Notes under the pieces: generated by a model | What the model saw: the letters and a program-made list of their open reading frames with translations, nothing else | Database searches by the model: none | Told to the model about the DNA's origin: nothing | Shown: positions 7,409 to 14,282 of the stretch, piece after piece | How positions within the stretch are numbered: the first letter of the stretch is position 1 | How the letters are laid out: every line of letters begins with the position of its first letter | Translations under genes and position numbers: made by a program | Assembly: GCA_948479395.1 (NCBI GenBank) | Contig: CAOLUI010000014.1 | Coordinates: 1-25,478, forward strand | From: an uncultured Bacilli bacterium | GTDB lineage: Bacteria > Bacillota_I > Bacilli_A > RF39 > UBA660 | Direction: 5' to 3' | DNA: 25,478 nt

Positions 7409-8941
7409 ATGGAATCTTTAAAGCGAGTTTTAGAAAAAAAAGGCTTTGATGTAAATGATTTTGAATTTTATGGGGAATTAGTGGCTAAAATAAAAGATTT
7501 TAAAAAGGCAAAAAATTTAGGTAAACTAGTTTTGGTTACTTCTACATCACCTACTAAATATGGTGAGGGCAAAACGACTTTAGCAATTAGTCTAAGTGAT
7601 GCTTTAAATAAATTAAATTATAAAAGTGTTGTTGCTTTAAGAGAACCTTCGTTAGGTCCAGTATTTGGGGTTAAAGGAGGAGCAACAGGAGGCGGCAAGG
7701 CTAAAGTTATTCCGGAAGAAGAAATAAATTTACATTTTACAGGAGATATTCATGCAATTACAACGGCCAATAATTTATTAGCAGCTATTGTTGATAATCA
7801 TATTTTTCAAGGGAATGAATTGCAAATTGATCCTAAAACAATTTCTCATGAGAGATGTATGGATTTAAATGATCGAAGTTTGAGAAAAATTAGAGTAAAT
7901 GGTTATGAAACAAGATTTAATATTTCAACAGCTTCGGAGCTGATGGCCATTTTATGTTTAGCTCATGATGAAGATGATTTAAGAAAAAGAATTGGTAATA
8001 TATTAGTAGGTTATACATATGACAAAGAAGAAGTTTTGGCGAAAGATTTAAAATGTGTAAATGCTTTAATGATATTATTAAAAAAAGCTATAAATCCGAA
8101 TATTGTTCAAACTTTAGAAGGAAATTTAGCTCTTATTCATGGGGGACCTTTTGCTAATATTGCTCATGGAACAAATAGTGTAATATCAACGAATTGGGGA
8201 TTAAATAATTTTGATTATACAGTTTTTGAAGCAGGATTTGGAAGTGATATGGGCGGAGTTAAATTTTTTGATATTATAACAAGAAATAATAAAAAATTAA
8301 TTCCAGATGTGGTGGTGTTAAACACAACAATTCAAAGCCTTTTATATAATGGTAATGGGCGTTTAGATCAAGGAATATTTAATTTGGATTATCATATTGA
8401 TAATATGCTTAAATATACAGATAATTTGGTGGTAGTTTTAAATAAACATGAAAAGGATAAGATAGAAGATATTAACTTTATTAAAGAGTATGTAGAGGAT
8501 AGAAATATTTTATTTTCTGTTAGTGAAGGATATATTAAGGGAAGTGAAGGATCATTTGATTTAGCAGAAAAGGTAGTTGGATTATCTAATAAAGGGAAAA
8601 AAGCTTTTAAATATTCTTATGATGATTTTGATAGTTTGGAAGATAAAATAAACCAATTTTGTATAAAAAATTATGGAGCTAAAGAAGTAATTTTGACGGA
8701 TGAAGTTAAAAAAAAGTTTTTATTAATTGAAAAGAGTAAATTTAAAGCTTTACCTATATGCGTAGCTAAAACTCAATATTCTATAACAGATAATAGTAAA
8801 GATTTAGGATATCCAAAAGATTTTATAATGCATGTTTTAGATATAAGAATTTTTAGTGGAGCAGGATTTATAACCATTTATTTTGGAAATATTTTAACGA
8901 TGCCTGGATTATCTTCTGATGCTAATTATTTACATATGTAA
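7409..8941 (+). CDS. fhs: Formate-tetrahydrofolate ligase
   Basis: A 510-residue enzyme that makes 10-formyl-tetrahydrofolate from formate, THF and ATP for purine and formyl-Met-tRNA synthesis. Family motifs in order are TSPTKYGEGKTT (ATP-binding loop, about residues 46-57), REPSLGPVFGVKGGATGGG, HFTGDIHAIT, NGYETRFNISTASE, HGGPFANIAHG, EAGFGSDMGGVKFFDI, ICVAKTQYS and TMPGLSSDA. It is some 45 residues shorter than the roughly 555 I recall as typical, with all the main motifs present. AAGGAGG overlaps the ffh stop codon, so it is cotranscribed with ffh, and a terminator follows three bases after its stop. Confidence 0.96.
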   Translation: MESLKRVLEKKGFDVNDFEFYGELVAKIKDFKKAKNLGKLVLVTSTSPTKYGEGKTTLAISLSDALNKLNYKSVVALREPSLGPVFGVKGGATGGGKAKVIPEEEINLHFTGDIHAITTANNLLAAIVDNHIFQGNELQIDPKTISHERCMDLNDRSLRKIRVNGYETRFNISTASELMAILCLAHDEDDLRKRIGNILVGYTYDKEEVLAKDLKCVNALMILLKKAINPNIVQTLEGNLALIHGGPFANIAHGTNSVISTNWGLNNFDYTVFEAGFGSDMGGVKFFDIITRNNKKLIPDVVVLNTTIQSLLYNGNGRLDQGIFNLDYHIDNMLKYTDNLVVVLNKHEKDKIEDINFIKEYVEDRNILFSVSEGYIKGSEGSFDLAEKVVGLSNKGKKAFKYSYDDFDSLEDKINQFCIKNYGAKEVILTDEVKKKFLLIEKSKFKALPICVAKTQYSITDNSKDLGYPKDFIMHVLDIRIFSGAGFITIYFGNILTMPGLSSDANYLHM

Positions 8942-8943
8942 AT

Positions 8944-8973
8944 ATGGTGTTTATCATAAGCACCATTTTTTTT
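8944..8973 (+). terminator. Intrinsic terminator after fhs
   Basis: ATGGTG pairs with CACCAT around an 11-base loop, followed by a run of eight T. Confidence 0.85.
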
Positions 8974-9008
8974 GTGGCATAAAATAGATTAGAAAGGAAA
9001 TGGTAAAA

Positions 9009-9215
9009 ATGAAATATAACCGTTGTATGGATGCTAATATGTATAAAGAAGCCGGAGAATATTCTAATGATATGAATATGTGTTGTTGTGCTAATCCAAT
9101 GATGATGGGAATGGGAAATTGTCCTGGGAATGTTGTTATGTGTCCACCAATTATGGAATGTCCTCAAGTAAGATGTTGTCACAGAGTGGTAAATTATGAA
9201 GTTCCTCAAGTGTGA
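9009..9215 (+). pseudogene. Spore-coat-like Cys/His protein, 5' part of a gene split by a mobile element
   Basis: As it stands the frame gives 68 residues: a Met/Cys-rich body (NMCCCANPMMMGMGNCPG) and a tail CPQVRCCHRVVNYEVPQV. AAAGGA at 8993-8998 favours the ATG at 9009 over the one at 9000. The last two residues and stop (9209-9215) come from the inserted element. Joining base 9208 to 13738 continues the frame as EVPHIIPCHTT, then MVNHHVYRHTYQPCY, and ends EPNCCR, giving a 107-residue protein. The His/Cys pattern PCHTTxVNHHxxRHT resembles CotD-like coat proteins. It should be made in the mother cell if this organism sporulates. A terminator follows the 3' half, so in the uninterrupted state it would be a complete single-gene unit. 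Confidence 0.75.
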
Positions 9216-9238
9216 TAATTTATGATATACTAAAGTTT
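9207..9238 (+). other. attL: CA core plus P' arm
   Basis: The core CA (9207-9208) is followed by AGTGTGATAATTTATGATAT and then ACTAAAGTTT. This arm mirrors the arm at 13706-13735. The coat-gene B half-site lies to the left. The core assignment comes from frame restoration and dyad symmetry, not from experiment. Confidence 0.7.
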
Positions 9239-9293
9239 TAATAGAAAATAAGTATAAATTTAGAGTTATTTTAATAAGAAAAGTCTTATATTA

Positions 9294-9302
9294 TGGTATA
9301 AT
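9294..9302 (+). promoter_or_regulatory. Extended -10 promoter of the ATP-grasp gene
   Basis: TGGTATAAT with TATAAT at 9297-9302; no clear -35 element. The same TGGTATAAT recurs before the genes at 13952 and 23567. Confidence 0.6.
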
Positions 9303-9322
9303 TTTAATAGATGGTGATGCTT

Positions 9323-10147
9323 ATGAATATTTTAATGATTAGTAATATAGATGCTGATGAAAAATTAGAAGATATATGGTTAGCTAGAGCTTTTCAAAAA
9401 GATGGTCATAAAGTAGCAATAGTTGATAAAAATTATGATGAAAGGCTTGAATCTTTATATGATGTTTTTTTGTTAAGGAACACTTGGGATACTGAAGCAA
9501 CAATAGAAACTATTAAAGAAAAATCTAATTTTCGAGGAAGAGTTATTAATAAAAATCTTCCACGAATTAATTTTGATGGAAAGTACGATGGAAGCTGCAA
9601 AGAATATCTTGCTTCTTTATATAAAAATGGTTATTTAGTTATTCCAACTGTTGGTAATATTGAAGATTTAAATATGTTAGGTAAATGTGATAAATTTTTA
9701 TTAAAACTCAAAGATAGTTATGATGGAATAGGACAAATGGTAGTAGATAGACAGCAATTAGAAAAAAATTTTACTAGATCGTATATAATTCAACCATATA
9801 TGTAATTTCAATCGGAGGTACAATTTTATTATATAAAAGACCAATTTGAGTATGCATTAGAGTTTATTCCAAGTAAAGTTCCAGTTTATCCTGATGCAAT
9901 AGAATATAAACCAAATGAAAATGAAATGAAATTAGCAAATGAATTTTCTAAATTAAATGAAAATTATTATGGTATTCAAAGGCTTGATTTTATTAAAATG
10001 AAAAATGGAACACTTCTTTTAACAGAGATTGAAGATATAGCTCCTTATTTAGATTTGGATTGTGTTAATGAAAAAATAAAAAATAAATTTATTTTAGATT
10101 ATAAAAATATGGTATATGAATATATGGAAAATATAAAAAATGATTAA
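9323..10147 (+). pseudogene. ATP-grasp ligase-like gene with one in-frame stop
   Basis: The frame is continuous apart from a single TAA at 9803-9805, so removing that stop gives about 274 residues. The N-terminal part (MNILMISNIDADEKLEDIWLARAF) is a pre-ATP-grasp fold. LGKCDKFLLKLKDSYDGIGQ matches the ATP-binding lysine and glycine loop, and the sequence reads IIQPYM-stop-FQSEVQFYYI. The C-terminal part has GIQRLDFIKMKNGTLLLTEI, the Mg/ATP acidic region. The substrate is unknown. ATP-grasp enzymes ligate carboxylates to amines; some Bacillus ones (YheC/YheD) are coat-associated, a possible but unproven link to the interrupted coat gene. GGTGAT before 9323 selects this start. The nonsense codon could be real decay, a strain variant or a sequencing error. 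Confidence 0.75.
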
Positions 10148-10624
10148 TAAAGCAATGAGAAAATCAAAGTTTAAAGGTAATATCTATCATTATTTACACG
10201 ATTTATTTTTCATTATGAAGTTTTGCTTTTAATATGAAACTTTATTAGCAAGAAAGAATTTTGAAAAATAAATCTAGGGTAGAAGCCCCGAAATTTTGTT
10301 ATGGGGTAGTTTGCAAGTTAACTTCTCTTATAATTCAAAGGTATTAGGTTAACTAGTGATCAAACAGAAGCCATATTTGATACATTATCTTTCATTTCTA
10401 AAAGGGATGATTTAACTGAGTATAAAAACCACTTTTTAGCACATAAGAAGATGGAACATGGTATGCTATAGTGATATTTTAGGGGAGGTATCCTGCAAAA
10501 AGAAGATGATGTTTATGATAGTTAGGAAGAAAGTGTTTGCTTATAAGTAATACTGAATTGTATAATATTTAAATTACACATATATTTAGTATTACTAAAA
10601 TTAGTTATTTATCCATAAGTTTAA
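10148..10624 (+). other. Gene-poor, decayed stretch inside the element
   Basis: There is no intact gene in these 477 bases. They contain the IS200/IS605-like end (10275-10326). A start-less frame at about 10338-10470 reads SDQTEAIFDTLSFISKRDDL, then TEYKNHFLAHKKMEH, and may be a gene remnant that I do not recognise. Several short broken frames follow, then an A/T-rich leader with TATAAT at 10561-10566 before the 58-codon ORF. Confidence 0.5.
10275..10326 (+). mobile_element. Relic of an IS200/IS605-type right end
   Basis: TAGAAGCCCC, then GAAAT-TTT-GTTAT, then GGGGTAGTTTGC forms a subterminal hairpin (CCCC at 10286-10289, GGGG at 10303-10306). The AAGCCCC...GGGGTAGTT form is what I recall at right ends of IS200/IS605 elements, where it also ends the TnpB guide RNA. 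An outer AGAAG/CTTCT pairing closes at 10326. No tnpA or tnpB frame remains beside it. The identification rests on the motif only. Confidence 0.4.
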
Positions 10625-10642
10625 ATGAGGAGTTTAAAATAT

Positions 10643-10819
10643 ATGGATAAGTACAATATTAATTATATCTTTAAAGAAGAAAAAGATATTAATGATATTT
10701 TTGTTAGTGTTTTAAAAAAAGAACTAAAAAAATATATTCTAATGATTTGTAAAAATGAAAAATGTGAGATACCATCATCAAATACTTATTTATCTCAAGG
10801 AAGGAGAAAAAGTTGTTAG
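10643..10819 (+). CDS. Small 58-residue protein upstream of the recombinase
   Basis: A small charged protein (MDKYNINYIFKEEKDINDIF, then KKELKKYILMICKNEK). The ATG at 10643 has GAGGAG at 10627-10632 upstream; the ATG at 10625 lies inside that site and is unlikely. Its end overlaps the recombinase start by seven bases, so translation is probably coupled. I do not recognise a family. Small genes next to large serine recombinases sometimes encode recombination directionality factors or regulators, which makes this a candidate excision control gene, by position only. The possibility that it is a remnant cannot be excluded. Confidence 0.55.
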   Translation: MDKYNINYIFKEEKDINDIFVSVLKKELKKYILMICKNEKCEIPSSNTYLSQGRRKSC

Positions 10820-12372
10820 AGAGTTTAAATAAGATATATAATGTTGGACTTTATATAAGGTTGTCAAGAGAAGATGATGATAAAACATATGAAAGTGAGA
10901 GTATTACAAATCAAAAGAGTTTATTACTTCAATATGTAAAAGAGAATAATTTAAGAGTTTATGATTTTTATGTTGATGATGGGTATTCAGGAACGAATTT
11001 TGATAGACCAAATTTTAATAGATTACTTCATGATATTGAACAAGGCAAAATAAATATGGTTATAACAAAAGATATGTCCAGACTCGGAAGAGATTATATT
11101 GGGACTGGAAATTTAATTGAAAAATATTTTCCAGAACACAATGTAAGATATATTGCAGTTACTGATAATATAGATACCTTTTTAGATAGTTCAAATAATG
11201 ATATAGCACCATTTAAAGCTATAATGAATGATATGTATGCTAAAGATATATCAAAGAAAATAAAATCCAGTTTAAAAGCAAAAATGAAAGAGGGAAAATG
11301 GGTAGGAGGTAGAACTCCATTTGGATATGATCAAAATAAGAATAATAAAAATCATTTAATAATAAATAAAGAACAAGCAATTGTTGTTAAAAGGATCTTT
11401 GATATGTGTTTAGAAGGTTTATCTTTTTTTAAAATTGCCAAACAATTAACTAATGAAAGAGTAAAAACTCCAGCCGAGTACTATAGCTTTGAATGGAAGA
11501 GTAATTATAATTTAAAATATGGGCAGTGGCATTCAAAAACTATAAAAGATATTTTAACAAATAGAATGTATATAGGTGATATGGTACAAAATAGACGTAG
11601 TAAAGTAAATTATAAAGTAAAAAAGGTGGTTAAGAATAATCCAAATAATTATATCATTGTTGAAAATACTCATGAGCCAATCATTGACAAAGAAATGTTT
11701 TATGAAGTTCAAAAAAAAATACCTAAAAATAAAGGGAGAAATGAAAAAAAAGAAATTCATTTATTAGATGGATTATTGTATTGTGGAAATTGTGGACATC
11801 GAATATCCATACAATCTAGAAGAAAAAAAGATAATAGATGTTATACTATTTGTAATTATTATAGAACTTATATGAAACAAAAACTTTGCACAACTCATTC
11901 AAATAATTATGATGAATTAGAAAAAGTAATTATTAATTCATTAACAAATATGTGTTTAAATTATATCAATAAAGATCAAATTAAAAATGATGTATTAAAC
12001 AAGTTAAATGAAGATAATAATGTTAATTATAAAAAAGAGTTAGAAATACTTAGCTTAGATATAAAACAAATTAATGATAATTTAGATATTATTTATATTG
12101 ATAAGTTAAATAAAAAGATAACTGGGGAACAATTTGAAAGAGTGAAATTAAAATTAGAAAGCGAGTTAACAATTAAACAAAACAGATATAATGAGTTAAA
12201 TAATAATATTAATGAAAATGTAAATGAAGAAGCTAAAAATAAAATGATAAAAGAATACATTAATAAATTTTTATCTATGAAAGAACTTAGTAGAGAATTA
12301 ATAATAAATTTAATTGATAGAATAGAGATATTTGAAGATAAAGCAATAAATATTAAAGTTAATTTTAATTAA
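10813..12372 (+). CDS. Large serine recombinase (TnpX/TndX/SpoIVCA-like)
   Basis: A 519-residue site-specific recombinase. The N-terminal resolvase domain has YIRLSRED with nucleophile Ser18, DGYSGTNFDRP and KDMSRLGRDY with catalytic arginines. The recombinase domain follows (GKWVGGRTPFGY, then LTNRMYIGDMVQNRR). A zinc ribbon is near residues 320-360 (YCGNCGHR ... CTTHS), and a long coiled-coil-rich C-terminal region follows. This order is that of the large serine recombinases, which cut at a central dinucleotide and join attP to attB; excision usually needs a partner. The start is TTG at 10813 with AAGGAG six bases before, overlapping the preceding ORF. The gene is intact and lies within the element it presumably moves. 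Confidence 0.93.
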   Translation: MLESLNKIYNVGLYIRLSREDDDKTYESESITNQKSLLLQYVKENNLRVYDFYVDDGYSGTNFDRPNFNRLLHDIEQGKINMVITKDMSRLGRDYIGTGNLIEKYFPEHNVRYIAVTDNIDTFLDSSNNDIAPFKAIMNDMYAKDISKKIKSSLKAKMKEGKWVGGRTPFGYDQNKNNKNHLIINKEQAIVVKRIFDMCLEGLSFFKIAKQLTNERVKTPAEYYSFEWKSNYNLKYGQWHSKTIKDILTNRMYIGDMVQNRRSKVNYKVKKVVKNNPNNYIIVENTHEPIIDKEMFYEVQKKIPKNKGRNEKKEIHLLDGLLYCGNCGHRISIQSRRKKDNRCYTICNYYRTYMKQKLCTTHSNNYDELEKVIINSLTNMCLNYINKDQIKNDVLNKLNEDNNVNYKKELEILSLDIKQINDNLDIIYIDKLNKKITGEQFERVKLKLESELTIKQNRYNELNNNINENVNEEAKNKMIKEYINKFLSMKELSRELIINLIDRIEIFEDKAINIKVNFN

Positions 12373-12444
12373 CTGACTTAGGAGTTAGTTTCAAATATGT
12401 ATAACATAATCCAAAACAATAATGAAAAAAACGTCAAAATAGTT

Positions 12445-12500
12445 AAAGTATTTTCATTTAAATGAAAATACTTTACGAAATAATAATTAAGTAATATAAT
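12445..12500 (+). promoter_or_regulatory. Promoter with perfect 30-bp palindrome, DUF4143 ATPase gene
   Basis: The half-site AAAGTATTTTCATTT (12445-12459) is followed by its exact reverse complement to 12474. The right end overlaps TTTACG (12472-12477), which stands 17 bases before TATAAT (12495-12500). There is no T-run after the palindrome, so an operator for a dimeric regulator is more likely than a terminator. The regulator is unknown. Confidence 0.6.
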
Positions 12501-12517
12501 GTTTATAGGTGATAAAT

Positions 12518-13714
12518 ATGTTAGAAAGAAAAGAATACTTAGATTTTTTAGTGAAATTGAAAGATAAAAAAATAATTAAAGTAGTTACTGGTATAAGGAG
12601 ATGTGGGAAATCTACTTTATTTACACTTTATAAAAAATATTTACTTGAAAATAGTATTAATGATAATCAAATAATAAGTCTTAATTTTGAAAATCCTGAT
12701 GATAACAAATATGATAATTGGAAAAGTTTATACGATGATATAAAAAGTAAATTAGTAACTGGTAAAATGAATTATATATTTTTAGATGAAATTCAAGTGG
12801 TAGAGAATTTTGAAAAAGTAGTAGATGGATTATTTACACAAGATAACGTTGATATTTATATAACAGGATCTAACTCTTATATGCTATCTGGAGAACTTGC
12901 TACCTTTCTAACTGGTAGATATATGCAGATACATATGTTACCTTTATCTTTTAAAGAATATTTAAATAGTATAGATTCACCAAACGAGTTAAAGGAATAT
13001 CAAAATTATATAGAAAATGGTGGATTTCCATATTTATTATCTATTAATGAAGATAAGGAATTAATAAGAAATTATTTAGATGGCATATATAATACAGTTT
13101 TATTAAAAGATGTTATATCCAGAAATAATATAAAAGATGTAATGATATTAGATAGTGTTATAAAATTTGTATTTGATAATATAGGACAGTTAATTTCTAC
13201 TAATAAAATAAGTAATACTTTAAATTCTAATAATAGAAAAAATTCAGTTAATACTATTGAATCATATTTATCTAATTTACTAGATAGTTATATAATATAT
13301 AAAATATCAAGATATGATATAAAAGGTAAGGAGTATTTAAAGACTGGAGATAAGTATTATGTAAGTGATTTAGGGTTAAGAAAGTATTTATTGGGAGAAA
13401 TAAAAGATTTAGGTAGTATACTTGAAAATGTAATATTTTTAGAATTGAAAAGAAGAAATTATGAAATATTTATAGGAAAAAATGGTAATAATGAAGTTGA
13501 TTTTGTTGTAAAAAATAATGATGGATTAAAATATATTCAAGTTGCTTTATCAGTAAGGGATAAAGATACTTTAAAAAGAGAATTAAATTCACTTGAAACG
13601 ATAAATGATAATTATCCTAAGTACATAATAACTTTAGATTATGATACAGCGAATTATAATGGTATAAAACAAATAAATGCTATAGATTTTCTACTAGGAA
13701 GGGTAGAAATTTAG
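12518..13714 (+). CDS. AAA ATPase with DUF4143 C-terminal domain
   Basis: A 398-residue protein of the widespread AAA_14/DUF4143 type. Walker A is GIRRCGKST (residues 25-33), Walker B YIFLDEIQ (about 90-97), with a sensor-like ITGSNSYMLSGEL. The C-terminal half has YYVSDLGLRKYLLG and LENVIFLELKRRNYEIFIG with NNEVDFVV, resembling the core of a restriction-endonuclease-like fold. Substrate and role are unknown; such proteins are common accessory genes in gut bacteria. AGGTGAT before 12518 selects this ATG rather than a GTG at 12509. Its stop (13712-13714) lies inside the P arm of the element, so the gene reaches the very end, and its frame runs after the stop into the 3' half of the coat gene. 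Confidence 0.88.
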   Translation: MLERKEYLDFLVKLKDKKIIKVVTGIRRCGKSTLFTLYKKYLLENSINDNQIISLNFENPDDNKYDNWKSLYDDIKSKLVTGKMNYIFLDEIQVVENFEKVVDGLFTQDNVDIYITGSNSYMLSGELATFLTGRYMQIHMLPLSFKEYLNSIDSPNELKEYQNYIENGGFPYLLSINEDKELIRNYLDGIYNTVLLKDVISRNNIKDVMILDSVIKFVFDNIGQLISTNKISNTLNSNNRKNSVNTIESYLSNLLDSYIIYKISRYDIKGKEYLKTGDKYYVSDLGLRKYLLGEIKDLGSILENVIFLELKRRNYEIFIGKNGNNEVDFVVKNNDGLKYIQVALSVRDKDTLKRELNSLETINDNYPKYIITLDYDTANYNGIKQINAIDFLLGRVEI

Positions 13715-13737
13715 TCTATCAAAAATGGGCACACACA
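13706..13737 (+). other. attR: P arm plus CA core
   Basis: The arm (ending AAAATGGGCACA) and the CA core at 13736-13737 mirror attL. Going outward from the core, positions 2-6, 10-13, 15-19, 21-26 and 28-29 match the complement of the left arm. Confidence 0.7.
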
Positions 13738-13861
13738 TATAATTCCATGTCATACCACAATGGTAAATCATCATGTTTATAGACATACATATCAACCTTG
13801 TTATAGCTATTCTGAAGAAGATGAAACTTCTGAGGTTTATGAACCAAATTGTTGTAGATAA
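13738..13861 (+). pseudogene. Spore-coat-like protein, 3' part of the split gene
   Basis: This start-less frame reads IIPCHTTMVNHHVYRHTYQP, then CYSYSEEDETSEVYEPNCCR, and stops at 13859-13861. The PCHTTxVNHHxxxH motif is that of CotD-like coat proteins. With the 5' part at 9009-9208 it makes a complete 107-codon gene. Upstream in the same frame is the ATPase stop at 13712, with no ribosome site between, so it is probably not translated while the element is present. Confidence 0.75.
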
Positions 13862-13890
13862 TCTCGTTTTACGAGATTTTTTCTTTTTTT
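13861..13890 (+). terminator. Intrinsic terminator of the coat gene
   Basis: ATCTCGT pairs perfectly with ACGAGAT around TTT, followed by TTTTTC and more T. It starts at the coat gene stop. Confidence 0.88.
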
Positions 13891-13919
13891 AAGATTGACT
13901 TTAATTTACATATTATTGA

Positions 13920-13928
13920 TGGTATAAT
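13920..13928 (+). promoter_or_regulatory. Extended -10 promoter of the second prepilin-like gene
   Basis: TGGTATAAT with TATAAT at 13923-13928. A TTGACT at 13895-13900 is 22 bases away, too far for normal use. Confidence 0.55.
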
Positions 13929-13951
13929 TAATTTAAAGTTAAGGTGGTATT

Positions 13952-14281
13952 ATGAAAAATAGTGGTTATACAATTCCAGAATTAGTTATTGTGGCTGTAT
14001 TCTTAGGAATAGTTTCTTTTTTTATGGTAAGTAAAGCGAGTTATGCTTTTGCAACTCCTGAGGATGAATTTAAGAAAATTGAGTTAATTTTAAAAAAAAG
14101 TGCTAGTGTTTATGCGGAAAAAAATAAAGAAAGCATAATAGCTGAAAAATCAAAATATGTATTAGCAAATGATTTAATTGAAGCAGGCTATTTAGCGGAT
14201 GAGGAAAAGTATAAAGGAATTAAAATGAAAATTGATTATAAGGAAGAAACAGATAGTTTTTCTGTTAAAATTATTAGATAA
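13952..14281 (+). CDS. Type IV prepilin-like protein (second)
   Basis: A 109-residue protein with leader MKNSG, predicted cleavage after G5, then YTIPELVIVAVFLGIVSFF with Glu at mature position 5 and one hydrophobic helix (about residues 6-28). The soluble part is short, Lys/Glu-rich and has no cysteines, unlike the prepilin-like protein at 2644. AAGGTGG precedes the ATG. Its stop is one base before the start of the predicted nuclease gene, so the two are cotranscribed and probably translationally coupled. Function unknown beyond the pilin-like signal. Confidence 0.8.
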   Translation: MKNSGYTIPELVIVAVFLGIVSFFMVSKASYAFATPEDEFKKIELILKKSASVYAEKNKESIIAEKSKYVLANDLIEAGYLADEEKYKGIKMKIDYKEETDSFSVKIIR

Positions 14282-14282
14282 A

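Larger units (their letters stand above)
9209..13737 (+). mobile_element. 4529-bp serine-recombinase element inserted in the coat gene
   Basis: Three independent observations define the ends. A CA dinucleotide occurs at 9207-9208 and again at 13736-13737. Removing the 4529 bases between them restores the coat reading frame with a sensible junction. The sequences just inside each CA are inverted repeats exactly centred on it: positions 2-29 from the core match at 22 of 28. That is the geometry of the P and P' arms of a large serine recombinase attP, and such a recombinase is encoded inside (10813-12372). Contents in order: an ATP-grasp gene with a stop, an IS200/IS605-like end relic, a 58-codon ORF, the recombinase and a DUF4143 ATPase, all on the plus strand. 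No conjugation or phage genes are present, so it is not self-transmissible by itself. Confidence 0.8.

Noticed and set aside
8922..9209. A 95-codon His-rich frame on the minus strand
   Set aside because: It is the antisense of the coat-like gene and the fhs terminator; its composition mirrors the Met/Cys codons of the plus strand.
9803..9805. TAA as a recoded or readthrough codon
   Set aside because: No recoding signal is visible, and other genes in the window use TAA as a normal stop.
12445..12474. Palindrome as the recombinase terminator
   Set aside because: No T-run follows on the plus strand, and the stem is almost all A-T.
9207..13731. Alternative CA core at 13730-13731
   Set aside because: It also keeps frame, but gives a longer EVPHTHIIPCHTT junction and breaks the dyad symmetry of the arms.
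9207..13737. Element ends with a GA core, as recalled for TnpX/TndX
   Set aside because: GA at 9214-9215 has no partner that restores the coat frame; CA satisfies frame, identity and symmetry together.
14232..14282. Upstream start for the predicted nuclease
   Set aside because: This extension lies within the prepilin-like coding sequence, while MAITKTNF at 14283 matches the expected N-terminus.
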